Positions 1-6,813 of a stretch of 15,193 bases of DNA are shown piece after piece. The notes beneath the pieces were generated by a model, which made no database searches, was not told the DNA's origin, and was given only the letters and a program-made list of their open reading frames with translations. The translations under genes and the position numbers were made by a program. The stretch comes from Acidobacteriota bacterium (GTDB lineage: Bacteria > Acidobacteriota > Thermoanaerobaculia > Gp7-AA8). Position 1 is the first letter of the stretch. Every line of letters begins with the position of its first letter. The stretch is from the NCBI GenBank assembly GCA_003222375.1, contig QHVX01000002.1, positions 1 to 15,193 of the forward strand, in the 5' to 3' direction.

Positions 1-1
1 G

Positions 2-94
2 GGAACGGGAGTGATGCGTCACGCCGACGCGGGATACGAACGCGCGATCGAAGTCGCGAAGGAACGCGACATCGACCTGCCGATGATCACTTGA
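2..94 (+). CDS. hutU: Urocanate hydratase, C-terminal end (partial, 5' end outside window)
   Basis: Only the last 30 codons are present, open from the window edge to a TGA at 92-94. The peptide contains VMRHADAGYERAIEVAKE followed by DLPM. This matches the conserved C-terminus of urocanase, where bacterial HutU proteins have RHADAGYERA(V/I)EVAKE and end in PM plus one or two residues. HutU is the cytosolic NAD+-dependent enzyme that turns urocanate into imidazolonepropionate, the second step of histidine breakdown. The gene runs towards the next one and the two stop regions overlap by 8 bp (87-94). No other hut gene is visible because the window starts here. Assignment is firm despite the short length, since the motif is characteristic. 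Confidence 0.92.
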   Translation, partial: GTGVMRHADAGYERAIEVAKERDIDLPMIT

Positions 95-938
95 ACAGGA
101 TTTTGTCAGCTCCCATCGTGCGCAGCTTGATCAGCTTATCGGCCGGAACGTTGGCGTAGCCCTTTTCAGCGAGCTTGCGGATGTAGTCCGGCGTGACGCC
201 GAAGATTTTCATATCGACGAGCTGCTTTCGCGTCAGCTTGTCGTACCCAAGCGCGCGCAGCTCTTTGATGAACTTTGGACGGACACCGAGGATCGCCATG
301 TCGGCCAGTTCGTGCGCGGACAGATCGCTGTATCCGAGAGACCGAAGTTCGCTGATGTAGGCCGCGTCGACGCGGCCCACGCGAAAATTTACGGCCTCCC
401 GCAGTGAGAGACTCGCATAGCCGGCGCGCGCCATCTCGCGGATAAACTCGGGCGTCACTCGAAAGATCGTGATCTCCTCGACCTCGTGCTGCGTCGGCTG
501 ATAACCCATCGCGCGCAGCTCGCGAAGCGTCTGCGGCGAGAAATCGTGCGCCGCGAAGACGAGCAGCATGTCGTCCTTGAAGCCGCGGTAGCCCAGGCCG
601 TCCATCTCGCGGATGAACGCGTCGTTCGGCGTGAACCGATAGTGGCCGGCGCCGGTGCCGTTCGCGACGCGGCCTTCGAACGCGATCACGCCCGCCGGCC
701 GGCGCAGCTCGAACTGCACATTGGCGGCCGTGGAGAGCAGATCGGCTTTCGTGAGCCCCGAGTACGCGCTGAGCGGCTCATCGAAACCCATCATGTTGTT
801 ACGGTCGGCGCGAAAGAGCGTCATCTGGATCTTGTCGTCGACCAGATCGGCGGTCCAGACGCCGGTGCGCGACTCCGTCGCCGCATAAGCCGAGAAGCAG
901 ACAGCGATGGCGAGAGTGACGAAGAGAAGGATCTTCAT
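87..938 (-). CDS. Secreted protein with six 29-residue GY repeats
   Basis: 283 residues. An N-terminal signal peptide (about 1-20, hydrophobic LLFVTLAIAVCF, probable cleavage after AYA) indicates export. Residues 25-105 look beta-rich (GVWTADLVDDKIQMTLF, then VQFELRRPAGVIAFEG). From about 108 to the end it is built of a tandem repeat of the type (F/Y)I+EL+xxGYxxLxxxxLxxxxIxGVTP. The Gly-Tyr pairs fall at 116, 145, 173, 202, 231 and 260, a spacing of 28-29. Such repeats occur in exported proteins and in C-terminal domains of BlaR1/M56-type sensors in soil bacteria; no enzymatic activity is evident. A good Shine-Dalgarno (AAAGGGGAACC-ATG) supports the start. Upstream are a dyad-flanked promoter and a long inverted repeat in the leader. 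The molecular function is unknown to me. Confidence 0.85.
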   Translation of the reverse strand: MKILLFVTLAIAVCFSAYAATESRTGVWTADLVDDKIQMTLFRADRNNMMGFDEPLSAYSGLTKADLLSTAANVQFELRRPAGVIAFEGRVANGTGAGHYRFTPNDAFIREMDGLGYRGFKDDMLLVFAAHDFSPQTLRELRAMGYQPTQHEVEEITIFRVTPEFIREMARAGYASLSLREAVNFRVGRVDAAYISELRSLGYSDLSAHELADMAILGVRPKFIKELRALGYDKLTRKQLVDMKIFGVTPDYIRKLAEKGYANVPADKLIKLRTMGADKILFK

Positions 939-956
939 GGTTCCCCTTTCCCTTTC

Positions 957-1043
957 GGCGACACCTTCGGTTTACCGCTTTTTCCACATTCGGTAGACCT
1001 TTTCCGCACCGGGTAGAAAAAGCGGTAAACCGAAGGTGTCGCC
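957..1043. repeat. Perfect 28-bp inverted repeat with 31-bp spacer in the leader of the GY-repeat gene
   Basis: The arms at 957-984 and 1016-1043 are exact reverse complements over 28 bp. The core of each arm is CTTCGGTTTACCGCTTTTTC or its complement. The 31-bp spacer contains a further degenerate copy of the same motif: a CGGTAGACC-TTTTCC block resembling CGGTTTACCGC-TTTTTCC. The unit therefore looks like a small palindromic element built from about three copies of a 20-22 bp module. It lies between the putative promoter (1057-1083) and the start codon (938), so a transcript would carry a very stable hairpin ending about 18 nt before the ATG. No U-tract follows, so it is not a typical intrinsic terminator. 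Confidence 0.9.
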
Positions 1044-1056
1044 CATTGCGCGGCAG

Positions 1057-1097
1057 CATGTACGAAAGAATTCGTATTGTCAACGAAAAGTTTCGTA
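1057..1097 (-). promoter_or_regulatory. Promoter with two tandem operator-like dyads for the GY-repeat gene
   Basis: On the minus strand there is a perfect TTGACA (-35, plus coordinates 1078-1083). A weaker TACATG -10 candidate lies at 1057-1062 with a 15-bp spacer, which is short of the usual 17. Two dyads bracket the -35. TACGAA-AGAA-TTCGTA occupies 1061-1076 and covers the -10/-35 spacer. ACGAAA-AG-TTTCGT occupies 1083-1096, just upstream of and touching the -35. Their centres (1068.5 and 1089.5) are 21 bp apart, two helical turns. This is what one expects of a repressor binding two sites on one face of the DNA. The geometry recalls BlaI/MecI-type operators, but the regulator is not in the window and its identity is inference. 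Confidence 0.6.
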
Positions 1098-1099
1098 GA

Positions 1100-1702
1100 T
1101 CACATGGACGCGTCCGCCACCGCAATCCCGAGCTTCTTCAGCTCCTTCTCGGCCTCGCGCGCCTTTCGGGGGAAGAGGCAGCGCAGATCCCAGATCGATC
1201 TGTAGGCCGCGACGGCTGAGTCGCGATCGCCGGCGACCGCCTTTTTGCGCGCGTCGTCGAGCCGCGCATCGAGCACCGCTTCGCGCGCGCGCAACTGATC
1301 GCGGACGAGCTTCTCGACCGCTGCGACCTTCAACGCCCCGCGGTCGTTGTCGACCTTGCCGAGCTGCTTGCCGTCGCCGTCGAGGAGCACCGCCACCGGC
1401 AGCGCGCCCGCGACGCCCAGCTTGTCGATCATCGCTGCGTCATCGGCGCGAATCACATGCATGGCAACGCACTGCGATGCGTACGAGGTCAGCGGCCGCG
1501 AGAAGAGCAGCTCCGAATGTTTGAAGTCAGTCCGCGAGGCGGGGATCCAGCACAACGTCAGCGGCGCTTTGGCCGGAGATTCGCCGGGCGCGATCACTTT
1601 CCACGGAACAAACGATACAGGACCGTCGAAATCTCCCTCGGCTGCCATGGCGGCAGCCGGAAGAACGATGAGGAACGCGAGCCGGACCCACGCGACGCGC
1701 AT
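1100..1702 (-). CDS. Exported thioredoxin-like protein lacking CXXC
   Basis: 200 residues with a signal peptide (about 1-21, ending AAAMAAEG). The middle resembles a thioredoxin fold: a beta strand APLTLCWIPAS (about 46-56), a second strand QCVAMHVIRAD (77-87), then GVAGALPVAVLLDGDGKQLG (96-115). The last segment has the position of the cis-Pro loop and following strand (P102). The usual CXXC is absent: Cys51 is followed by WIPAS, and the other cysteines (78, 175) are isolated, so redox activity of the normal kind is unlikely. The C-terminal third (about 128-191) is helical, possibly TPR-like. A strong GAGAGGAG ribosome-binding site lies 5-12 nt before the ATG. It is divergent from the sugar dehydrogenase with a 46-bp spacer. 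The fold assignment is moderate; the role is unknown. Confidence 0.75.
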   Translation of the reverse strand: MRVAWVRLAFLIVLPAAAMAAEGDFDGPVSFVPWKVIAPGESPAKAPLTLCWIPASRTDFKHSELLFSRPLTSYASQCVAMHVIRADDAAMIDKLGVAGALPVAVLLDGDGKQLGKVDNDRGALKVAAVEKLVRDQLRAREAVLDARLDDARKKAVAGDRDSAVAAYRSIWDLRCLFPRKAREAEKELKKLGIAVADASM

Positions 1703-1748
1703 ACCACTTCTCCTCTCAGTGCGGTGGGCGGATTATATGCTTTAGCGA

Positions 1749-2840
1749 ATGCAGCGCTTCTTGGCAATCTTCTTTGTGGCTGTGGCGGCCAGTGCGCAGC
1801 CGCAACTCGCCCTCAAGCAGATCGCGACCGGCCTCAATCGCCCGGTCGGCATCGTGAACGGCGGCGATTCGCGCCTCTTCATCGTTCTGCAGCTCGGACA
1901 GATTGTCATCTACGACGGCACTCGCGTCCTGGCCACGCCCTTTCTCGACATCCGGCAGCTCGTCACGCCCGGCATCTCGGGCGAAAGTGAGCGCGGACTT
2001 CTCGGCCTGGCATTCGACCCGCGCCGTAACGGATTCTTTTTCGTTCACTACACGAACACCAACGGCGACATCACCATCGCGCGCTACCAGGTCTCTTCCG
2101 ATCCCGATCGCGCCGACCCGAACAGCGCAGCGGTCGTTCTGACGATTCCACACCCGAATTTTTCGAATCACAACGGTGGCCAGCTTCGATTTGGACCTGA
2201 CGGCTTTCTTTACGACGGCGTCGGCGACGGCGGATCGGCCGGCGATCCGAACAACAACGCCCAGAACACCTCCCGGCTCCTCGGAAAAATTCTGCGGATC
2301 GATGTCAGCACGCTTCCCTATCGCGTTCCGTCGTCGAATCCATTCGGCAACGAGATCTGGGCGTACGGTCTCCGAAATCCGTGGCGATTCAGCTTCGATC
2401 GCATCACCGGTGATCTGTTGATCGGCGACGTCGGACAAAATTCGTTCGAAGAAGTCGACTTTTGGCGTGTCATGGAAGGGCTGCACTGCTACAACGCGAC
2501 AACGTGCAATCAAACGGGTCTCACCCGGCCGATCCTCGAGTACAACCACAGCGGCGGTGCGTGCTCGATCACCGGTGGCTATCGATATCGCGGCGCGCGT
2601 TATCCGCGAATGAGCGGAATCTACTTTTATGCCGACTACTGCAGCGGCGCCATCTTCGGCGCGACCGAGCAAAGCAACGGCACGTGGACCTCGCAGACGC
2701 TCCTGTCGACGCGGCTCGCAATCAGCAGCTTCGGTGAGGATCAGAACGGCGAGTTGTATGTCGCCGATCTGAACGGAACGGTCAGCCAGCTCACCGATTC
2801 GCTGGCGACACAACCGAGGCGCCGAGCGGTGAAGAAATGA
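1749..2840 (+). CDS. PQQ-dependent sugar dehydrogenase (soluble glucose/sorbosone dehydrogenase family)
   Basis: 363 residues, the usual length for periplasmic aldose sugar dehydrogenases of the YliI/Asd type. The signal peptide is residues 1-16 (cleavage after ASA). The beta-propeller motifs appear in order: GLNRPVGI (28-35), ERGLLGLAFDP (81-91), HNGGQLRFGPDGFLY (141-155), WAYGLRNPWRFSFD (204-217), GDVGQNSFEEVD (226-237) and GGYRYRG (276-282). By comparison with soluble glucose dehydrogenase, His141 is the catalytic base, Arg209/Asn210 contact substrate and PQQ, and Arg279/Arg281 bind PQQ. The family oxidises aldoses to lactones in the periplasm. No PQQ synthesis genes are present here, so cofactor would be made elsewhere or scavenged. 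There is no clear Shine-Dalgarno. A TTATAT box at 1733-1738 sits so close to the ATG that a leaderless or nearly leaderless mRNA is possible. Confidence 0.9.
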   Translation: MQRFLAIFFVAVAASAQPQLALKQIATGLNRPVGIVNGGDSRLFIVLQLGQIVIYDGTRVLATPFLDIRQLVTPGISGESERGLLGLAFDPRRNGFFFVHYTNTNGDITIARYQVSSDPDRADPNSAAVVLTIPHPNFSNHNGGQLRFGPDGFLYDGVGDGGSAGDPNNNAQNTSRLLGKILRIDVSTLPYRVPSSNPFGNEIWAYGLRNPWRFSFDRITGDLLIGDVGQNSFEEVDFWRVMEGLHCYNATTCNQTGLTRPILEYNHSGGACSITGGYRYRGARYPRMSGIYFYADYCSGAIFGATEQSNGTWTSQTLLSTRLAISSFGEDQNGELYVADLNGTVSQLTDSLATQPRRRAVKK

Positions 2841-2845
2841 CGAAC

Positions 2846-2906
2846 GTCATCCTGAGCGAAGCGAAGGATCTCGTGCGGCGAGATGCTTCGCTGCGCTCAG
2901 CATGAC
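2846..2906. repeat. Dispersed-type imperfect palindrome between sugar dehydrogenase and UDG-like genes
   Basis: Two 26-bp arms (2846-2871 and 2881-2906) are inverted copies with three mismatches, around a 9-bp loop. The arms begin GTCATCCTGAGCGAAGCGAA and end GCGCTCAGCATGAC. From general knowledge, this CATCCTGAGCGAAGCGAAGGATCT type of sequence recurs many times in the intergenic regions of various soil and anaerobic bacteria. Recurrence cannot be tested from one window. It begins 5 bp after the upstream stop codon, and its right arm contains the ATG (2902-2904) used by the next gene. Confidence 0.85.
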
Positions 2907-3516
2907 GACTCGCTTCGATCCATTCATCGATGCGCTCGCGCGAGTAAAAGTCTCCGATCGCGCCCACAATCAATATCGAAACGCGATCCGCCGCAACAAT
3001 CTGCGTCTGTATCTCGAACAGATCGGAGCGCCGCGGATGCTTCTCGTCGGCGAGGCGCCAAGTTATCGCGGCGGGCGCTTGACAGGAATCGCGTTCACGA
3101 GCGAACAGATCATGCTGTGCGGCATCGACGGCCGTTTCCTGGGCGAAGATCGCGGATTTCGCAAAGCAACGCCGGGCGCGAAGCGATCAACAGAAGCCAG
3201 CGCGACGATGGTGTGGACGACGATCAAGAACATCGATCCGCTGCCGCTTCTGTGGAACGCGTTTCCGTTTCATCCGTTCGATCGCGGAAATCCGTTTTCG
3301 AATCGCCTCCCGACCGCCGGCGAGCTTCTTCTCGGTGCACCAATTTTGGAAACTCTGCTCCGGATGTTTCCGATCGACTGCATCGTCGCCGTCGGCAATC
3401 TCGCCGAGCGCTCCCTCACTCGCCTCGGCATCCCGCACACGAAGGTGCGGCATCCATCGCAGGGTGGAAAGCGAAAATTTGTGGAGGGAGTGCTTCGGCT
3501 AGCCGCCGATGCGTGA
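2902..3516 (+). CDS. Uracil-DNA glycosylase superfamily protein (family-4-like, no Fe-S cysteines)
   Basis: 204 residues. Motif A is LLVGEAPSYRGGRLTGIAFT (47-66); the GEAPx...G(I)xFT layout is that of the UDG superfamily, closest to the GEAPG of family 4. A middle WNAFPFHP (118-125) and NRLPTAGE (134-141) fit the substrate-loop region. VAVGNLAERSL (162-172) is followed by RHPSQGG (183-189), the HPS motif B. Only two cysteines occur (73, 160), so the four-cysteine 4Fe-4S cluster of true family 4 enzymes is missing. The expected role is base excision of uracil or related lesions, but specificity is unproven. The only sensible start, ATG 2902, lies inside the palindromic repeat and has no Shine-Dalgarno. 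The 3' end overlaps moaA by 18 bp on the other strand. Confidence 0.75.
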   Translation: MTTRFDPFIDALARVKVSDRAHNQYRNAIRRNNLRLYLEQIGAPRMLLVGEAPSYRGGRLTGIAFTSEQIMLCGIDGRFLGEDRGFRKATPGAKRSTEASATMVWTTIKNIDPLPLLWNAFPFHPFDRGNPFSNRLPTAGELLLGAPILETLLRMFPIDCIVAVGNLAERSLTRLGIPHTKVRHPSQGGKRKFVEGVLRLAADA

Positions 3517-4506
3517 CATCTCGACCTTCTGCAAGCCCGCCGTCTCCCCCGACCGAATCTCGGAGTAGCGATCGTCGCGCACTCGCCATACCGAGCGAAT
3601 TTCGTCGACGATTTCCTCATCGGTCGCACGACGCCGCAGCAATCCCAACAGATCGTGCCCTTCGGTCGCGAAGAGGCACAGATAGAGCTTGCCGTCCGCC
3701 GTCAGGCGTGCGCGCGTGCAGCTTCCGCAGAAAGGCTGCGTGACTGAGCTGATGATGCCGAATTCGCCGGCCCCGTCGCGATAGCGATAGCGCTCCGCGA
3801 CTTCACCGAAGTAATTCGAATTCAGGGGATCGATCGGCCACGCGGCGGCGATGCGCTCGACGACCTCGCGGCTCGGAACGACATCCTCCATGCGCCAGCC
3901 GTTCGTCGTGCCGACGTCCATGTATTCGATGAAGCGGACGATGTGACCCGTTCCGCGAAAATGGGAGGCCATGTCGACGACGCTGTTCTCGTTGACGCCG
4001 CGTTTGACGACCATGTCGATCTTGATCGGCCACAGCTGTGCTTCGTTCGCGGCATCGATCGCATCGAGCACTCTGCCAACCGGAAAGTTGACGTCGTTCA
4101 TCGCGCGGAAGACGTCGTCGTCGAGTGAATCGAGGCTGATGCTGATTCGATTGAGACCGGCGTCTTTCAGCGCGCGTGCCTTTTCCCGCGTGAGCAGCGA
4201 GCCGTTCGTGGTCATCGTCAGGTCGCGAATGCCCTTCACGTGCGCGAGCATCTCCACGAGCGCCTCGATGTCGCGGCGCAGCAACGGCTCGCCGCCGGTG
4301 AGGCGGATCTTCTCCACGCCCAGTTTCGCGAAGAGTTGCGCCAGGCGTGCGATTTCTTCGAACGACATCACTTCGTCGCGGCGGAGAAATTCGAAATCGC
4401 GGCCGTAAGTCTCGCGCGGCATGCAGTACGTGCAGCGGAAATTGCAGCGGTCGGTGACCGAGATTCGGAGATCGCGAAGAGGACGGCCGAGGGCATCGAG
4501 GGACAT
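3499..4506 (-). CDS. moaA: GTP 3',8-cyclase MoaA (molybdenum cofactor biosynthesis)
   Basis: 335 residues, normal full length. A radical SAM enzyme that, with MoaC, converts GTP to cyclic pyranopterin monophosphate, the first step of molybdopterin synthesis in the cytosol. The N-terminal SAM-binding cluster is C21-x3-C25-x2-C28 within SVTDRCNFRCTYCMP. The GGEP motif is at 71-74. The substrate cluster is C260-x2-C263-x13-C277 (FCGSCTRARL then LYLCLF). The C-terminus ends in the conserved Gly-Gly (334-335) that reaches into the active site. It lies last in a leftward run after a flavin reductase and an esterase, 13 bp from the esterase stop, and so is probably cotranscribed. No other moa, mog or moe gene is in the window. 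The Shine-Dalgarno is weak. Confidence 0.97.
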   Translation of the reverse strand: MSLDALGRPLRDLRISVTDRCNFRCTYCMPRETYGRDFEFLRRDEVMSFEEIARLAQLFAKLGVEKIRLTGGEPLLRRDIEALVEMLAHVKGIRDLTMTTNGSLLTREKARALKDAGLNRISISLDSLDDDVFRAMNDVNFPVGRVLDAIDAANEAQLWPIKIDMVVKRGVNENSVVDMASHFRGTGHIVRFIEYMDVGTTNGWRMEDVVPSREVVERIAAAWPIDPLNSNYFGEVAERYRYRDGAGEFGIISSVTQPFCGSCTRARLTADGKLYLCLFATEGHDLLGLLRRRATDEEIVDEIRSVWRVRDDRYSEIRSGETAGLQKVEMSRIGG

Positions 4507-4519
4507 TTAGGCTGACAAA

Positions 4520-5350
4520 CTAAACCGGCGGGTACAAAAACTCCAGCATCTTGCGGGCGCGGCGTGCCCAGGCGCGTTCGCTGTGATCGCCGCGCGGGTC
4601 CTCGAAATACCCGAGGTCGGCGTCTGTCCATCCTTCGTTCTGCAGTCGATCGCGCAGAGCGCGAGCGTCGCGAAGCGTGTCCCGCCCTTCCCGCCCGCCC
4701 ACGTCGAGCCACAACCGCGGACGCGGGCCGGCGAAGCGGTCGACGGTTTTGAGAATCGTGCGGTTGTTCCACCACACGGAGGGCGACATGACGCCCAGTC
4801 TGGAAAAAATCTCGGGGCGTGTCAGGCCGAGGTAGAGCGACACGAGTCCGCCGAGCGAGGATCCGCCGGCGGCGGTGTCAGGAAGCGTTCGATAGCGCGC
4901 GTCGATCACCGGCTTCAGCTCCTCGATCAGCATCAGCGCATAGTCACCCGCCCGCCCTCCCGCCTGCCGCGATGGATCGTAGGTCGGCGTGTATTCGTCG
5001 ATGCGTTCGGGTCCTGCGTGATCGACCGCGACGATGATCATGGGCCGCGCGGTGCGTTCGCTGATCGCAGCGTTCGCGGCTTCATCGAGGCGCCAGTGCT
5101 GACCCGGGATGAAGGCGCGTGCCGGCTCGAACAAGTTTTGTCCGTCCTGCACGTACAGCGCGGGATATCGCGCGTCCCCGCGCTCATACCCCGGCGGCAG
5201 GTAAATCGTGATTTGACGTGTGTTGTCGAGGATCTTCGACTGAAAAGACGCGATGGACTCGAGCTGGCCCGGACGCAGTGCGCGCCGGCGATTTTCAATC
5301 CCGAGGACGCGGCCGAAGGTCGCGCGAAGGGTCTCCCGCATCTCCCGCAT
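4520..5350 (-). CDS. Alpha/beta-hydrolase, putative esterase (esterase D / enterochelin esterase-like family)
   Basis: 276 residues from ATG 5350. The longer open frame to 5653 is rejected because its first 101 codons lie over the flavin reductase gene and are low-complexity Ser/Arg/Ala. Features in order: ITIYLPPGYE (about 47-56) and YPALYVQDGQNLF (62-74), typical of the PF00756 esterase family; MIIVAVDHAG oxyanion-side strand (104-113); nucleophile elbow GGSSLGGL with Ser165 in G-x-S-x-G; LWLDVGGREGRD (213-224) providing the likely acid residue; and GDHSERAW with His256 as the catalytic histidine. No signal peptide is seen, so it is presumably cytosolic. The substrate is unknown; relatives hydrolyse siderophore esters, S-formylglutathione and carbohydrate esters. 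It starts 7 bp after the flavin reductase stop, suggesting translational coupling. Confidence 0.85.
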   Translation of the reverse strand: MREMRETLRATFGRVLGIENRRRALRPGQLESIASFQSKILDNTRQITIYLPPGYERGDARYPALYVQDGQNLFEPARAFIPGQHWRLDEAANAAISERTARPMIIVAVDHAGPERIDEYTPTYDPSRQAGGRAGDYALMLIEELKPVIDARYRTLPDTAAGGSSLGGLVSLYLGLTRPEIFSRLGVMSPSVWWNNRTILKTVDRFAGPRPRLWLDVGGREGRDTLRDARALRDRLQNEGWTDADLGYFEDPRGDHSERAWARRARKMLEFLYPPV

Positions 5351-5357
5351 CAGTGTA

Positions 5358-5831
5358 TTAACCCTGCATCTCGCGATAGCCGCTGCGGAAATAGAGGAGC
5401 GGGACACCATCGCGCGTGGCCGCCCGAACGACCTCACCGACGAAAATCGAATGATCGCCGCCGGGAAGCTGATCGTGGACTGAGCATTCGAGCGTAGTGA
5501 GCGCGCCTGCAATGAGCGGCACGCCGAGCTCGCCGCGCTTGACATCGATTCCGGAGAACTTGTCGTCAGATCGCGAAGCAAATCGCGTCGAAATATCGGC
5601 CTGATCGGCGCCGAGGATGCTGACGCCGAACTTCCTGGCAGCGACGATTGCATCGTGCGTTTTCACGCTTTTTTCGATGCAGACGAGCACGAGTGGAGGG
5701 CGAAGCGAAAGCGATGCAAAGGAAGCGACTGTCATCCCGTAAGGCCGGCCGCCATGTTCGGTCGTCACGATCGTCACTCCACTCGCAAAATGGGACATGG
5801 CGGCCTTGAATCCCGCCTCATCAATGGCCAT
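5358..5831 (-). CDS. Flavin reductase-like domain protein (FMN-binding)
   Basis: 157 residues, a typical length for single-domain flavin reductases of the HpaC/RutF type (PF01613). Characteristic blocks are FASGVTIVTTEHGGRPYGMT (15-34), VASFASLSLRPPLVLVCIE (35-53, the FMN-phosphate-binding strand region), FGVSILGADQADIS (68-81), and GGDHSIFVGEVV near residue 124. Such proteins reduce FMN or FAD with NAD(P)H, usually to feed a two-component monooxygenase. No monooxygenase partner is present here. It is first gene of a leftward run with an esterase and moaA. The start at 5831 has no clear Shine-Dalgarno; Met12 is a possible alternative but would trim the first helix. It is divergent from the DUF4097 gene across a 61-bp spacer in which I see no convincing promoter pair. 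Confidence 0.9.
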   Translation of the reverse strand: MAIDEAGFKAAMSHFASGVTIVTTEHGGRPYGMTVASFASLSLRPPLVLVCIEKSVKTHDAIVAARKFGVSILGADQADISTRFASRSDDKFSGIDVKRGELGVPLIAGALTTLECSVHDQLPGGDHSIFVGEVVRAATRDGVPLLYFRSGYREMQG

Positions 5832-5892
5832 GGCGGCGGGAGTCTAACCTTTTCCGTAGCGGTGCGTACTTACGGTCACGAAGGAGATAACC

Positions 5893-6813
5893 ATGGCTCG
5901 CAGCCGAATCGCGCTCGTCGCGCTCCTCATGATTGCAACCGCGGCTTATGCGGTCGAAACGCCAACACACCGGACGTTCAACGTCGCGCCAGGAGGCACA
6001 CTCACGATTGACACGGACGTCGGCAACATTCGAGTCGACAGCGGCGGCAGCGGAGTGACGATCGATGTGACGCAGCGGACGCGCGTCTCGAACCGCCGGC
6101 TCGAACTGACATTCGATCAACAACAGAACGACGTGACGGTACGCGGCAGGCTGGAGCCGACTTCGCGATGGTTCAACTGGAGCGACGATGAGGCCAACTT
6201 CGTCGTGACCGTGCCGGAGCGCTACAACGTGAATCTGAAAACTTCAGGCGGCGACATCCGCGTCGGCAATCTTCAGGGCCAGGCCAACGTCCGAACCTCG
6301 GGCGGCGGAATTCAGCTCGGGAAGGTCGGCGGACAGGTCGTCGCGGACACCTCCGGCGGCGACGTGTCGCTCGAAGGCAGCAGGTCCAATGTCGATCTAC
6401 ACACATCCGGCGGCGGGACGGTGACCGCCAAGACTTCCGGCGGCTCGATCGAAATCCGCCGTGCCGCGGGCGATCTCCTCGCGCGCACATCGGGCGGCGG
6501 CATCACGATTGGTGAGGCCGACGGTACCGTGGATGCGCAGAGTTCCGGAGGATCGATCAAGGCGCAACTCGCGCAGCAACCGCGTGCCGACTCGCGACTG
6601 TCGACGTCAGGCGGAGGCATCACGGTATCGATCGCGCCTAACGTGTCCGTCGATCTCGACGCGCACACGAGCGGCGGCGATGTCGACACCGACGTCCCTG
6701 TCACGCTCCTAGGCCGTCAGGACGATTCGTCGCTTCAGGGGAAGATCAACGGCGGCGGTCCGAAGCTGCTCCTGCGGTCGTCGGGCGGCAGCATCCACAT
6801 TAAAAGGCAGTAG
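5893..6813 (+). CDS. Secreted DUF4097-family beta-strand repeat protein
   Basis: 306 residues with a signal peptide (1-20, ATAAYA cleavage). The start is fixed by an excellent AAGGAG ribosome-binding site (5880-5885). From about residue 118 to the end, short beta repeats of about 16-22 residues carry the signature (T/S)SGG(G/D/S)I, repeated about ten times (for example TSGGDIRVGNLQG, TSGGGIQLGKVGG, TSGGSIEIRRAAG). This gives the stacked-strand pattern of the DUF4097/DUF4098 (PF13349) family. The N-terminal part is also beta-rich (TLTIDTDVGNIRVDSGG). The family is frequent in cell-envelope stress loci and is often secreted or membrane-linked. The biochemical role is not established and no catalytic motif is visible. 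The final codons (AAA AGG CAG TAG) run into the heptamer array, so the extreme C-terminus is repeat-derived. Confidence 0.88.
   Translation: MARSRIALVALLMIATAAYAVETPTHRTFNVAPGGTLTIDTDVGNIRVDSGGSGVTIDVTQRTRVSNRRLELTFDQQQNDVTVRGRLEPTSRWFNWSDDEANFVVTVPERYNVNLKTSGGDIRVGNLQGQANVRTSGGGIQLGKVGGQVVADTSGGDVSLEGSRSNVDLHTSGGGTVTAKTSGGSIEIRRAAGDLLARTSGGGITIGEADGTVDAQSSGGSIKAQLAQQPRADSRLSTSGGGITVSIAPNVSVDLDAHTSGGDVDTDVPVTLLGRQDDSSLQGKINGGGPKLLLRSSGGSIHIKRQ

Noticed and set aside
957..1043. Intrinsic terminator of the thioredoxin-like gene
   Set aside because: The 28-bp stem has a 31-nt loop and is followed by a purine-rich ribosome-binding region rather than a U-tract.
1716..2813. 365-residue open frame on the minus strand
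   Set aside because: Antisense of the PQQ sugar dehydrogenase, which has all its propeller motifs and a signal peptide.
4583..5497. 304-residue open frame on the plus strand
   Set aside because: Opposite the esterase and flavin reductase genes; no recognisable motif and antisense-like composition.
5351..5653. N-terminal extension of the esterase frame by 101 codons
   Set aside because: Overlaps the flavin reductase gene in another frame and is Ser/Ala/Arg-rich without family similarity; the ATG at 5350, 7 bp after the flavin reductase stop, is better.
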